Translations under genes and position numbers: made by a program
Notes under the pieces: generated by a model
The model's input: only the letters and a program-made list of their open reading frames with translations
The model's database searches: none
Told to the model about the DNA's origin: nothing
NCBI GenBank assembly: GCA_963802215.1
Contig: CAWDHQ010000002.1
Span: 744,001-808,000 of the forward strand
Direction: 5' to 3'
DNA length: 64,000 nt
Origin: SHZI01 sp963802215
GTDB lineage: Bacteria > Pseudomonadota > Gammaproteobacteria > Steroidobacterales > GCA-2729495
Shown: positions 18,894 to 30,503 of the stretch, one piece after another
How positions within the stretch are numbered: position 1 is the first letter of the stretch
Layout: each line of letters opens with the position of its first letter

Positions 18894-19844
18894 ATGAAGC
18901 TGAATCAGGCCGTTCTCCAGCTGGATGCCGCTGCCGAGGCGAGCCGCCTGCGGCTGCTCGTCGCCCTGCTGGGTGGCGAGACGTCCGTGGGCGACCTGGT
19001 CACGGTGCTCGAGCAGAGCCAGCCCCGCGTGTCCCGGCACCTCCGCCTGCTGGCGGAGGCCGGACTGGTGGAGTCCTTCCGCGAGGGGCGCTCGATTTTT
19101 TACCGCTGGTCGACCGCGGGACTCGATGCCGGAGTGGCGAGTTCGGTGGCGGCGGTGGCTGCCAGCGACGATCCGACGATTGCCCGGGATCGGGAACGGC
19201 TGCAGAAGCTGTCGCGCCAGAGGGAGCGGGACGCGCTCCGGCGGGCCCTCCGTGCCGGCCACGGTCGCGGCCTGCACGTGGCCGACAACGACACCGCGCT
19301 CGCCGAGCTGCTGAGTGCGGCGCTCATCGACACGCGCGCCGGCGCGCCGGGTCACGGCAAACCATTGCCGCTCGGAGCCATCCTCAATATCGGCTGCGGC
19401 TCGGGCGAGGTGCTCCGGCTGCTTCTGCCCGAGGCGCGCCTGGCCATCGGCATCGAACCGTCGGGCCACCGTCGCCAGCTGGCCCGGGCGCGGCTGCGCC
19501 AGGCGGGGGCCCCGCGCTGGTCCATCCGGGATGCGGATGCCGCGCGGCTGCCCTTCGAGGCAGCCGCCTTCGACCTGGTGATCCTCCAGGACGTGCTGGC
19601 TCCCGCCCGCAGCGACGAACTGCAGTCCATCCTCGCCGACGCCGCCCGCGTGCTGCACCCGGCAGGCCGCCTGTTGATCCTCGATCGCATACTGCCCACC
19701 GACAGCGAACTGGTCGCGCGCCTCGCGGCGCTCGGCTTCGCCGTCACCCGCCGGCAATGGCTGCCGGGGAGGGCGCCCGACCGGGCGCTGTTCCTGGCGA
19801 GCCGGCCGGAGGCCACCCCTGCAAGGACCGGTACCCATGACTGA
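18894..19844 (+). CDS. sahR: SahR-like ArsR regulator fused to a SAM-dependent methyltransferase domain
   Basis: Residues 1-100 are an ArsR winged helix (LLGGETSVGDLVTVLEQSQ; RVSRHLRLLAEAGLVESFRE). From about 150 a class I methyltransferase fold follows: motif I AILNIGCGSGEVLRLL, acidic IGIEPSG, and DAARLPFEAAAFDLVI. In Proteobacteria, ArsR proteins next to metF/metH sense S-adenosylhomocysteine and repress the methionine cycle. The fused domain is a plausible SAH/SAM sensor. The ATG at 18894 is chosen; an upstream TTG would lie in the operator. It overlaps metF by ATGA. Confidence 0.75.
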   Translation: MKLNQAVLQLDAAAEASRLRLLVALLGGETSVGDLVTVLEQSQPRVSRHLRLLAEAGLVESFREGRSIFYRWSTAGLDAGVASSVAAVAASDDPTIARDRERLQKLSRQRERDALRRALRAGHGRGLHVADNDTALAELLSAALIDTRAGAPGHGKPLPLGAILNIGCGSGEVLRLLLPEARLAIGIEPSGHRRQLARARLRQAGAPRWSIRDADAARLPFEAAAFDLVILQDVLAPARSDELQSILADAARVLHPAGRLLILDRILPTDSELVARLAALGFAVTRRQWLPGRAPDRALFLASRPEATPARTGTHD

Positions 19845-20744
19845 CCAACATCCCGCACCCCGGCACCCCGCGCCCCGGAAGCCCCCGGTGCAGGTGTCCT
19901 TCGAGTTCTTTCCGCCGAAGACACCGGAAATGGAAGCGACGCTCTGGCAGGCCATCCAGAAGCTGGCGCCGCTCAAGCCGCGCTTCGTGTCCGTCACCTA
20001 CGGCGCCGACGGCTCGACCCGGGACCGGACCCACCGCATCGTGTCGCGCATCGCCGCCGGGACCGGGCTCGTCAGCGCGCCCCACCTCACCTGTGTCGGC
20101 TCGGACCGGGAGGAGATCCAGGCCATCGCGCGCGCCTACCGTGACGAGGGAATCCGCCATATCGTCGCGCTGCGCGGGGATCCGCCCCAGGGCGCGACCC
20201 ACTACGTGCCGCACCCGGGCGGCTATGCCTACGCGGTCGACCTGGTGCGCGGCCTGCGTGAAGTCGCGGACTTCGACATCTCGGTGGCGGCATACCCGGA
20301 GGGGCATCCGGAGGCGCCGAGCGCCGACTTCGACCTGGACAACCTCAAGCAGAAGCTCGAGGCGGGGGCCAACCGGGCAATCACCCAGTTCTTCTACGAC
20401 ACCGACAATTTCCTGCGTTTCCGGGACCGTTGCGTGGCCCGGGGCATCACGGCGCCGATCGTGCCCGGCATTCTGCCCATCGCGAAGTTCCGGCAGATGC
20501 TGAACTTTGCCAACCGCGCCGGCGCCCGGGTGCCGCAGTGGCTGCACGAGCGCTTCGAGGGGCTGGACGATGATCCCGATACCCAGCGGATGCTGGGCGC
20601 CAGCGTCGCCATCGAGCAGGTCGCGACCCTGCGCCGGCATGGGATCAGCGAATTCCACTTCTACACGCTGAACCGGGCGGAGCTGACCTTTGCGATCTGT
20701 TACGCGCTTGGCGTGCGGCCGCAGCCCGTGGCCGGGGCCGCCTC

Positions 20745-20748
<4 letters not shown>
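19837..20748 (+). CDS. metF: Methylenetetrahydrofolate reductase
   Basis: Reduces 5,10-methylene-THF to 5-methyl-THF, the methyl donor for MetH encoded next. It has 303 residues with a TIM-barrel FAD enzyme pattern: FEFFPPKTPEM at the start with the catalytic Glu, FVSVTYGADGSTRDRT, HLTCVGSDREEI, and ALRGDPPQG for FAD/NADH binding. It overlaps both the regulator gene and metH (GTGA), showing a tightly coupled operon. Confidence 0.96.
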
Positions 20749-24455
<3,707 letters not shown>

Positions 24456-24459
24456 ATCG

Positions 24460-24888
24460 ATGCACGCGGTTCTCACCGTCCGCACGCCCGGGCCAGGCCT
24501 CCATGAGTTCACGGGCGACGTCATGCGCTTCGTGGAATCGAGCGGTGTGCGGAACGGGCTGCTGACGCTGTTCGTCCAGCACACGTCCTGTTCGCTGTGC
24601 ATCCAGGAAAATGCCGACCCCGACGTCCGGCGGGACCTCGACGAGTTCTTCCGCCGGCTGGTCCCGGACGCCGATGATCCCTCGATGGTGTGGATCAGGC
24701 ACGCCAGCGAGGGCCCGGACGACATGCCGGCCCACATCAAGGCGGCGCTCAACGCCGTGTCCCTCTCGATCCCGGTGATGGAGGGCCGGCCGGCCCTCGG
24801 TCAATGGCAGGGGGTCTTTCTTTTCGAGCACCGCAACCGGCCCCATACCCGCCGGGTGGTGGCCCACCTGACCGGAGTTCCGCAGTAA
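24460..24888 (+). CDS. yjbQ: YjbQ/UPF0047 family protein
   Basis: A 142-residue protein of the YjbQ/UPF0047 family, members of which show weak thiamine-phosphate synthase activity; the true role is unclear. Family motifs are HTSCSLCIQENADPDVRRDL, RHASEGPDDMPAHIKAAL and LGQWQGVFLFEHR. It begins 4 nt after the metH stop, so it is probably co-transcribed with the methionine operon. Confidence 0.9.
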   Translation: MHAVLTVRTPGPGLHEFTGDVMRFVESSGVRNGLLTLFVQHTSCSLCIQENADPDVRRDLDEFFRRLVPDADDPSMVWIRHASEGPDDMPAHIKAALNAVSLSIPVMEGRPALGQWQGVFLFEHRNRPHTRRVVAHLTGVPQ

Positions 24889-24921
24889 GCTGCGCGGCAA
24901 TGCCCTGCACGGAAACCGGTC

Positions 24922-25302
24922 ATGACTGACGCTGGCAAGCTGATCCTGCGACTCGCGCTTGGCGTGCTGATCCTCCTGCACGGGATCTCCAAGCTCACCA
25001 GTGGCATCGAAGGGATCACCCGCATGGTGACCTCCGCCGGCCTGCCGGACTGGGTCGCCTACGGTGTCTACGTGGGTGAGGTCGTGGCGCCCCTGATGGT
25101 GATCTTCGGCTGGTTCTCCCGCATCGGCGCGGGAGTCATCGCGACCAACATGGTGTTTGCCATTGCACTGGCGCACCGGTCCGACCTGTTTGGCCTCAAC
25201 GCGATAGGCGGCTGGGCGCTGGAACTGCAGGGGATGTTTCTCTTCTCGGCCCTGGCGATCGCCTGCCTGGGGCCCGGCCGCTACAGCGCCAACCGCCGGT
25301 AG
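24922..25302 (+). CDS. DoxX family membrane protein
   Basis: A 126-residue protein with four membrane helices and the DoxX pattern (LRLALGVLILLHGISKL; VGEVVAPLMVIFGWFSRIGA). DoxX-like proteins are associated with thiosulfate/quinone or redox stress functions in some bacteria, but most have no known role. It starts 33 nt after yjbQ and ends at the REP TAG, which closes the transcription unit. Confidence 0.85.
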   Translation: MTDAGKLILRLALGVLILLHGISKLTSGIEGITRMVTSAGLPDWVAYGVYVGEVVAPLMVIFGWFSRIGAGVIATNMVFAIALAHRSDLFGLNAIGGWALELQGMFLFSALAIACLGPGRYSANRR

Positions 25303-25352
25303 GAGCGCCTTCAGGCGCGATCGATACCGGTCGCGCCTGAAGGCGCTCCTGC
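25299..25352. repeat. Paired REP between doxX and the convergent MFS gene
   Basis: Inverted pair of the GCGCCTTCAGGCGC subtype. It supplies the doxX TAG stop on the plus strand. On the minus strand it encodes the last 13 residues and the TGA stop of the MFS transporter. The convergent genes therefore share one repeat as their ends, and it may act as a bidirectional terminator. Confidence 0.9.
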
Positions 25353-26693
25353 AAGTCCGGTACCTCTCGTGACCGTCGCGCGGAAGTGCCGGCAGCCCCA
25401 GGCGAGCAGCAGCGCCGACAGGGATGCCGAAACGCCCACCACCAGCGCCAGAGACTGGCCCACGGCCAGGTCACTCCGGAAGACGTAGTCGGTGACCGCC
25501 GCCGTGGCCAGCGGCCCGAGCCCCATCCCGACGAAGTTCAGGAAGAACAGGTAGATTGCCGAGGCCACTGCCCGCATGGGAGCAGGGGTCATCATCTGCA
25601 CGGCTGCCGGCGCGGCCCCGTAGGCGAAGGTACTGAAGAAGAGCAGCGGGGCGTAGAGCACCAGGGCGAGCCCGAGGGTACCGGCGAGTGGTGCTGCCAC
25701 CCCGAACAGCAGCGACCCGAGCGCGCTGATCACGCCGGCCCGCATCGGTCCGTCGGGACGCCCGAGCCGTTGCGACCGGTCAGACCACCAGCCGCCCGCG
25801 ATGATGCCGCTGGTGCCGAAGATGGCGATCAGGGAGCCCAGCCAGAGGCCCGACTGGCCCGGTGACTGGCCGAACGTTCGGATGAAATGACTGGGCGTCC
25901 ACGCCGTGAGGGAATTCAGCACGATGCCGAGCAGGGCAAAGCCCGCCAGGTGCGCGGTGTAGGACTGCCAGTGCAGGCGCATGTACTGCAGGAGGGGCTT
26001 CAGCCCCGAATCCTCGCCCGCCACCGGCAGCCGGCGTCGCTCCGGCTCGCGGAGCGTGAGGATCCACAGCGCCACCAGAAGTCCGGGAAGGCCCACGATG
26101 AAGAAGACCAGCTGCCAGGGCCGGACCGTGCCCACCAGCGGCAGCGTTGCCCCGGTCGCCGTCGTTACGGTGCCGATGACCGCGCCTCCGATCATCAGCG
26201 CGAAGCCGATGCCAGCGACGGCGCCCAGCGTGTACACGCTCAGCGCGCGTCCGAGCCTGTCCGGCGGGAAGCTGTCGGCAATCATTGAGTAGGCAGCCGG
26301 GGACAGCGCGGCTTCACCGACACCGACGCCAACGCGGGCCAGGAAAAGCTGCCAGAAATTGCGTGTCAGGCCGCAGGCTGCAGTGGCGAGGCTCCAGAAG
26401 GCCACGCCGACCGCGATGATGTTGCGGCGGTTGCGCCGGTCGGCCAGCGACGCGATCGGGATCCCGAGCAGCGTGTAGAAGATGGCAAAGGCAAGCCCGT
26501 GGAGCAGGCTGATCTGGGTGTCCGAGATCCCCAGGTCGGCGCGGATCGGGCCGACGAGGAGGGTCAGGATGCTGCGGTCGATGAAGGAAAATACATAGGC
26601 GACGGTGAGCACGCCCACCGTGTACCAGCCGTAGCTGGTGGCAGCGACGGCTGGAGCGGGCGTAGGAGCGGCTTCAGCCGCGACCCGATTCAC
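25311..26693 (-). CDS. Major facilitator superfamily transporter
   Basis: A 460-residue, 12-helix transporter with MFS motif A-like GIPIASLADRRNRRNIIAVG and SFIDRSILTLL in helix 1, resembling the spinster/hexuronate-type MFS_1 group. The substrate is not recognisable. Both ends are REP-derived: translation starts at a GTG in the spacer of a REP pair and reads NRVAAEAAPT from it, and the tail GLAGAPSGATGIDRA comes from the downstream pair. The start overlaps the moeB stop as GTGA; no other strong start is seen downstream. Confidence 0.85.
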   Translation of the reverse strand: MNRVAAEAAPTPAPAVAATSYGWYTVGVLTVAYVFSFIDRSILTLLVGPIRADLGISDTQISLLHGLAFAIFYTLLGIPIASLADRRNRRNIIAVGVAFWSLATAACGLTRNFWQLFLARVGVGVGEAALSPAAYSMIADSFPPDRLGRALSVYTLGAVAGIGFALMIGGAVIGTVTTATGATLPLVGTVRPWQLVFFIVGLPGLLVALWILTLREPERRRLPVAGEDSGLKPLLQYMRLHWQSYTAHLAGFALLGIVLNSLTAWTPSHFIRTFGQSPGQSGLWLGSLIAIFGTSGIIAGGWWSDRSQRLGRPDGPMRAGVISALGSLLFGVAAPLAGTLGLALVLYAPLLFFSTFAYGAAPAAVQMMTPAPMRAVASAIYLFFLNFVGMGLGPLATAAVTDYVFRSDLAVGQSLALVVGVSASLSALLLAWGCRHFRATVTRGTGLAGAPSGATGIDRA

Positions 26694-26722
26694 CGATCAG
26701 TCGCGGCTGAAGCCGCTCCTAC
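26662..26722. repeat. Paired REP at the moeB/MFS junction
   Basis: Inverted pair of the GCGGCTTCAGCCGC subtype with a short spacer. The spacer holds the overlapping stop (moeB) and start (MFS) codons. One arm encodes the moeB C-terminus and the other the MFS N-terminus. Confidence 0.9.
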
Positions 26723-27463
26723 AACCGAGCAGACCGGGCAATCCGGCGCCTTCCGGATGGCAATCGTGCGGGTCGCGCCGCTCCGGCCATCGTAGATCCA
26801 GAGATGGTTGCGCAGCCCGGAATCCAGCCCGAGCAGCAGCTTCAGCGCCTCGGTGGCGACCAGCGCGCCGATGGTGCCCGCCACCGGCGCGAGGATGCCC
26901 TGGCCGGCGCAGTTGGCGAAGTTCTCGTCCTCGTCCGAGTAGAGGCACCGGTAGCACGGGCTGGCCGCATCGTTGTTCAGGAACACCGCCACCTGGCCCT
27001 CGAACCGGATCGCTGCGCCGGTCACCAGCGGCCGGCGCGCGCGAACGCAGGCCGCGTTCAGCTGGATGCGGGTGGGGAAGTTGTCCGTGCAGTCGAGCAC
27101 CACGCTGCAGGCACCGACAGCATCGCGCAGTTCGTCCGCGTCCAGGCGCCGGTTCAGGACGCTGACGTGGGGAGCCGCGTTCGCGGCCTTCAGCCGCTCC
27201 GCCGTCGCGTGGGTCTTGTACTCCCCGACGTCGCTCTCCCGGAAGAGGATCTGCCGGGGCAGGTTGGTGGCGTCCACCCGGTCGAAGTCGTTGATCACCA
27301 GGTGACCGACGCCCGCATTCGCAAGGTAGAGGCTCGCCACGGAGCCGAGGCCCCCGAGCCCGACCACCAGCGCGCTGGACTGTTCCAGCCGGCGCTGGCC
27401 ATCCGCGCCCACCTGAGGGAGTGCCAGGTGGCGGCTGTAGCGAACGGGATCCACCGTGGTCAT
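26690..27463 (-). CDS. moeB: MoeB/ThiF family adenylyltransferase
   Basis: E1-like enzyme that adenylates the C-terminus of a sulfur-carrier protein (MoaD or ThiS). Motifs: VVGLGGLGSVASLYLANAG for ATP, NDFDRVDATNLPRQILF, DCTDNFPTRIQLN, and zinc cysteines (PCYRCLY, CPVC). It has 257 residues; the last ten (VGAASAATDR) are translated from a REP arm directly after the second CxxC. It sits next to prmC, as is common in gammaproteobacteria. MoeB versus ThiF cannot be decided here. Confidence 0.9.
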   Translation of the reverse strand: MTTVDPVRYSRHLALPQVGADGQRRLEQSSALVVGLGGLGSVASLYLANAGVGHLVINDFDRVDATNLPRQILFRESDVGEYKTHATAERLKAANAAPHVSVLNRRLDADELRDAVGACSVVLDCTDNFPTRIQLNAACVRARRPLVTGAAIRFEGQVAVFLNNDAASPCYRCLYSDEDENFANCAGQGILAPVAGTIGALVATEALKLLLGLDSGLRNHLWIYDGRSGATRTIAIRKAPDCPVCSVVGAASAATDR

Positions 27464-27473
27464 GGTGATGTCC

Positions 27474-28340
27474 TCACTCCGGCGTCGACCCGATCTGCCC
27501 TTCGCTCACCCGCGGGTGTCCCGCCGGGTCCGGCACGGTCGCCACGTTGCCGAAGCCGGCGTCCTTCAGCAGTCCGCGGACATCCGGGCCCTGCCGGAAG
27601 CCGTGCTCCAGCAGCAGCCAGCCGCCCGGCCGGAGGTAGCGGGGTGCGCCATCGGTGATCGCGCGGTAGGCACTCAGCCCATCCCGTCCACCATCCAGCG
27701 CCACGCGCGGCTCGAAACCCAGTTCCGGGTCGGTGAGGGACCACTCATCCGTCGCGATGTAGGGTGGGTTCGACAGGATCATGTGAAAGCGCCAGCGGGC
27801 CGAGTCCGGCCTGGGCAGTGGCGCGAACCAGTCGCCCTGCCTGAAGGTGACGTTCTGCACCCCAAGGGCCTTCGCGTTGCGCCGGGCCACGGCCAGCGCC
27901 GGCTTGCTGAGGTCGGTGGCCAGCACCTTGCAGGCCGGGCGCTCCTGCGCCATCGCCAGTGCGATGGCACCGGTGCCGGTGCCCAGGTCCGCGATGGTCC
28001 AGGCCGCGTCCGCCGGGATCCTGGCGAGGGCCCGCTCCACCAGCAGCTCCGTCTCCGGCCGCGGGACGAGCGTCGCGCCCGTGACCGCCAGCGTGAATGA
28101 CCAGAAGTCCCGATGGCCCACCAGCTGGGCAACGGGCCGGCGCGTCTCCCGCTCGGCCAGCAGCGCCACGTAGCGCTCCCGGGCCTCGCCAGGCACGGTG
28201 GTGAACAGGGACCGGTACAGTTCTTCCCGGTGCTGGCCCAGCGCGTGGCCGAGCAGCAGCTCGGCATCCAGGCGGGGTGAGCCGCCGAGGCCCGCGAGGC
28301 GGCGGGCGCCCTCGCGCAACAGCTGATCCACAGTGCTCAT
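27474..28340 (-). CDS. prmC: Release factor glutamine methyltransferase
   Basis: Methylates the Gln of the GGQ motif in RF1 and RF2. It has 288 residues: an N-terminal helical domain, SAM motif IADLGTGTGAIALAMA, and the diagnostic NPPY in HMILSNPPYIATDEW. In most relatives prmC follows prfA directly; here about 5 kb with cysK-, DUF885-, aquaporin- and metB-like genes lies between them. Confidence 0.95.
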   Translation of the reverse strand: MSTVDQLLREGARRLAGLGGSPRLDAELLLGHALGQHREELYRSLFTTVPGEARERYVALLAERETRRPVAQLVGHRDFWSFTLAVTGATLVPRPETELLVERALARIPADAAWTIADLGTGTGAIALAMAQERPACKVLATDLSKPALAVARRNAKALGVQNVTFRQGDWFAPLPRPDSARWRFHMILSNPPYIATDEWSLTDPELGFEPRVALDGGRDGLSAYRAITDGAPRYLRPGGWLLLEHGFRQGPDVRGLLKDAGFGNVATVPDPAGHPRVSEGQIGSTPE

Positions 28341-28392
28341 CCCGCTATGTTAGCCTGCCGCCCCGCTACAGTTTCAGGTTCAGGTCTCCGCC

Positions 28393-29553
28393 ATGGCAGG
28401 TAAGAACAGCCAGTTCGAAACGAGGGTCATTCACGCCGGTGAAACCTGCGATGCTGCGACCGGCGCGGTAATGCCGCCGATCGTCACCAGCACGACCTTC
28501 GAATGGGAAGCGCTGGGCCAGCCGCGGGAGCACATCTATACCCGCTCGTCGAACCCGACGCGGGACGCCCTGGAGCGCTGCGTGGCCGAGCTCGAGTCCG
28601 GCGTCCGGGCGCTGGCCTATGCTTCCGGCCAGGCGGCTTCCGCCGGCGTCCTGGATCTCCTGGACGCCGGCAGCCACGTGATCGCGCCGCTGGATTTCTA
28701 CGGCGGCACCCGCCGGCTCTTCGACCAGGTGCGCCGGCGTATCGGTGCGCTCGATTTCACCTGGGTCGACATGACCGACCCGGCGCGCGTCGCGGCCGCG
28801 ATCCGGCCAGCCACCAAGATGATCTGGATCGAGACCCCGACCAACCCGCTGCTCAAGATCACCGACATTGCGGCAATCGTGGCCGTCGCCCGCCAGCACA
28901 AGGTGCTGACCTGCGTTGACAACACCTTTGCCACGCCCTGCTTCCAGCGGCCGCTGGAGCTCGGTGTCGACATCGTGATGCACTCGGCGACCAAGTACTT
29001 CGGCGGGCACTCCGATGTGCTCGGCGGGATCAACGTGGTGGCCGATGCAGAACTGGGCAGGCAGCTGCACCTGCTGCGCAGCGCTTCCGGCGGCGTGCTG
29101 GGGCCCTTCGATTCCTACCTGGTACTCCGGGGCATCAAGACGCTTGCGCTGCGCATGGAGCGGCACTGCTCGAACGCGCTGGCCATTGCGCAGCACCTCG
29201 AGAAGCACCCGCGGGTGGCCAGGGTCTACTACCCGGGCCTGCCCGCCCATCCCCAGCATGCGCTGGCGAAGCGTCAGATGGGCAGCTTCGGTGGCATCGT
29301 GTGCTTCGAGATCAAGGGGGATGCCAGCACCGTGGGCTCGTTCCTCAACCGGCTGCAGGTGTTTACCGTCGCCGAGAGTCTCGGCGCGGTGGAAAGCCTC
29401 GCTGGCCAGCCCGCCACCATGAGCCACTCCAGCGTGCCCACGGACGAGCGCCGGAAGATGGGCATCGCCGACAACCTGGTGCGGCTGTCGGTGGGTATCG
29501 AGGGCCTGCAGGATTTGCTGGCGGATCTCGACCAGGCGCTGGTAGCGCCGTAG
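28393..29553 (+). CDS. Cys/Met metabolism PLP-dependent enzyme (cystathionine gamma-synthase/lyase type)
   Basis: A 386-residue fold-type I PLP enzyme. Schiff-base Lys in HSATKYFGGHSDVLGG; phosphate-binding YASGQAAS; YTRSSNPTRDALE near the N-terminus; C-terminal ESLGAVESLAGQPATMSH and VRLSVGIEGLQDLLADL. The family includes cystathionine gamma-synthase, gamma-lyase and O-succinylhomoserine sulfhydrylase, which cannot be told apart by eye. With the cysK-like gene nearby it points to sulfur amino acid synthesis. The stop is a REP TAG. Confidence 0.88.
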   Translation: MAGKNSQFETRVIHAGETCDAATGAVMPPIVTSTTFEWEALGQPREHIYTRSSNPTRDALERCVAELESGVRALAYASGQAASAGVLDLLDAGSHVIAPLDFYGGTRRLFDQVRRRIGALDFTWVDMTDPARVAAAIRPATKMIWIETPTNPLLKITDIAAIVAVARQHKVLTCVDNTFATPCFQRPLELGVDIVMHSATKYFGGHSDVLGGINVVADAELGRQLHLLRSASGGVLGPFDSYLVLRGIKTLALRMERHCSNALAIAQHLEKHPRVARVYYPGLPAHPQHALAKRQMGSFGGIVCFEIKGDASTVGSFLNRLQVFTVAESLGAVESLAGQPATMSHSSVPTDERRKMGIADNLVRLSVGIEGLQDLLADLDQALVAP

Positions 29554-29642
29554 GAGCGCCTTCAGGCGCGACCGGGTACTCGCCGGCAGGCGCGTCTCAG
29601 CGCCAGAGGCGAGTACCCGGTCGCGGCTGAAGCCGCTCCTAC
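29550..29642. repeat. Hybrid REP pair with both subtypes and a second internal palindrome
   Basis: The left arm is the GCGCCTTCAGGCGC subtype and the right arm the GCGGCTTCAGCCGC subtype. Between them are the inverted sequences CCGGGTACTCGCC and GGCGAGTACCCGG, so the whole 93-nt unit can fold as one long hairpin although the outer repeats differ. It lies between convergent metB-like and aqpZ genes. Confidence 0.85.
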
Positions 29643-29650
29643 GGCAACAA

Positions 29651-30343
29651 CTAGTCTCTGGCCGACAACCAGCGGTGCGCGACGCCCGCGAGGATACCGC
29701 CGGCGATCGGCGCCACCCAGAACACCCAGAGCTGCTGGATGGCCCAGCCCCCGACGAACAGCGCCTGGCTGGTGCTGCGGGCCGGGTTCACCGACGTGTT
29801 GGTGACGGGGATGCTGATCAGGTGGATCAGCGTCAGGCCGAGGCCGATTGCGATCGGCGCGAATCCCGCCGGGGCCCGTACGTCGGTGGCGCCCAGGATG
29901 ATCATGAGGAAGAAGAAGGTCAGCACGACCTCGCAGATTATCGCGGCCTGCAGGCTGTAGCCCCCCGGGGAGTGCTCGCCGAACCCGTTCGCGGCAAACC
30001 CGCTCTGCACGAGGTTGAAGTCGGCCTTGCCCGTGGCGATGGCCGCAATGATCGCGGCGCCGGCGATGCCGCCGATCACCTGCGCGATGATGTAGGGGAC
30101 GACGTCTCCGCCGGGCACCTTGCCGGCGGACCAGAGGCCGAGCGTGACGGCCGGGTTCAGGTGGCAGCCGGAGATGTGACCGATGGCGAAGGCCATGGTC
30201 AGCACGGTGAGGCCGAAGGCCAGCGACACGCCGACGAAGGCGATGCCCAGGTCGGGAAAGCCCGCGGCCAGCACGGCGCTGCCGCAGCCGCCGAGCACGA
30301 GCCAGGCAGTTCCCAGGAATTCGGCGCTGAGTTTCTTGAGCAT
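29651..30343 (-). CDS. aqpZ: Aquaporin Z family water channel
   Basis: A 230-residue, six-helix MIP-family channel with both pore signatures: GCHLNPAVTLGLW in the first half and VNPARSTSQALF in the second. Residues around the selectivity filter look like a water channel (AqpZ) rather than a glycerol facilitator. It lies alone on the minus strand between a REP hairpin and DUF885. Confidence 0.94.
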   Translation of the reverse strand: MLKKLSAEFLGTAWLVLGGCGSAVLAAGFPDLGIAFVGVSLAFGLTVLTMAFAIGHISGCHLNPAVTLGLWSAGKVPGGDVVPYIIAQVIGGIAGAAIIAAIATGKADFNLVQSGFAANGFGEHSPGGYSLQAAIICEVVLTFFFLMIILGATDVRAPAGFAPIAIGLGLTLIHLISIPVTNTSVNPARSTSQALFVGGWAIQQLWVFWVAPIAGGILAGVAHRWLSARD

Positions 30344-30358
30344 GAGGTGGTCCCCCTT

Positions 30359-30380
30359 GTAAGAGCGGCTTCAGCCGCGA
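30359..30380. repeat. Degenerate single REP upstream of aqpZ
   Basis: GTAAGAGCGGCTTCAGCCGC: one change (G to A) in the leading GTAG. It lies 16 nt upstream of the aqpZ start, so in its 5' leader. The remaining 100 nt to the next REP hold no gene that I can see. Confidence 0.7.
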
Positions 30381-30480
30381 TGGATCATTCGAGTCTCTGG
30401 ATCGCGACTTGCTGGGCCGCGACAAACCAAGTGTGCGGAAAACAGGGGGCGGAAAAAAGGGGGTCTGACCCCGATTTCCG

Positions 30481-30503
30481 GTCGCGCCTGAAGGCGCTCC
30501 TAC
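30481..30503. repeat. Single REP at the 3' end of the DUF885 gene
   Basis: Minus-strand GTAGGAGCGCCTTCAGGCGC copy. The TAG of its GTAG is the DUF885 stop codon. Confidence 0.8.
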
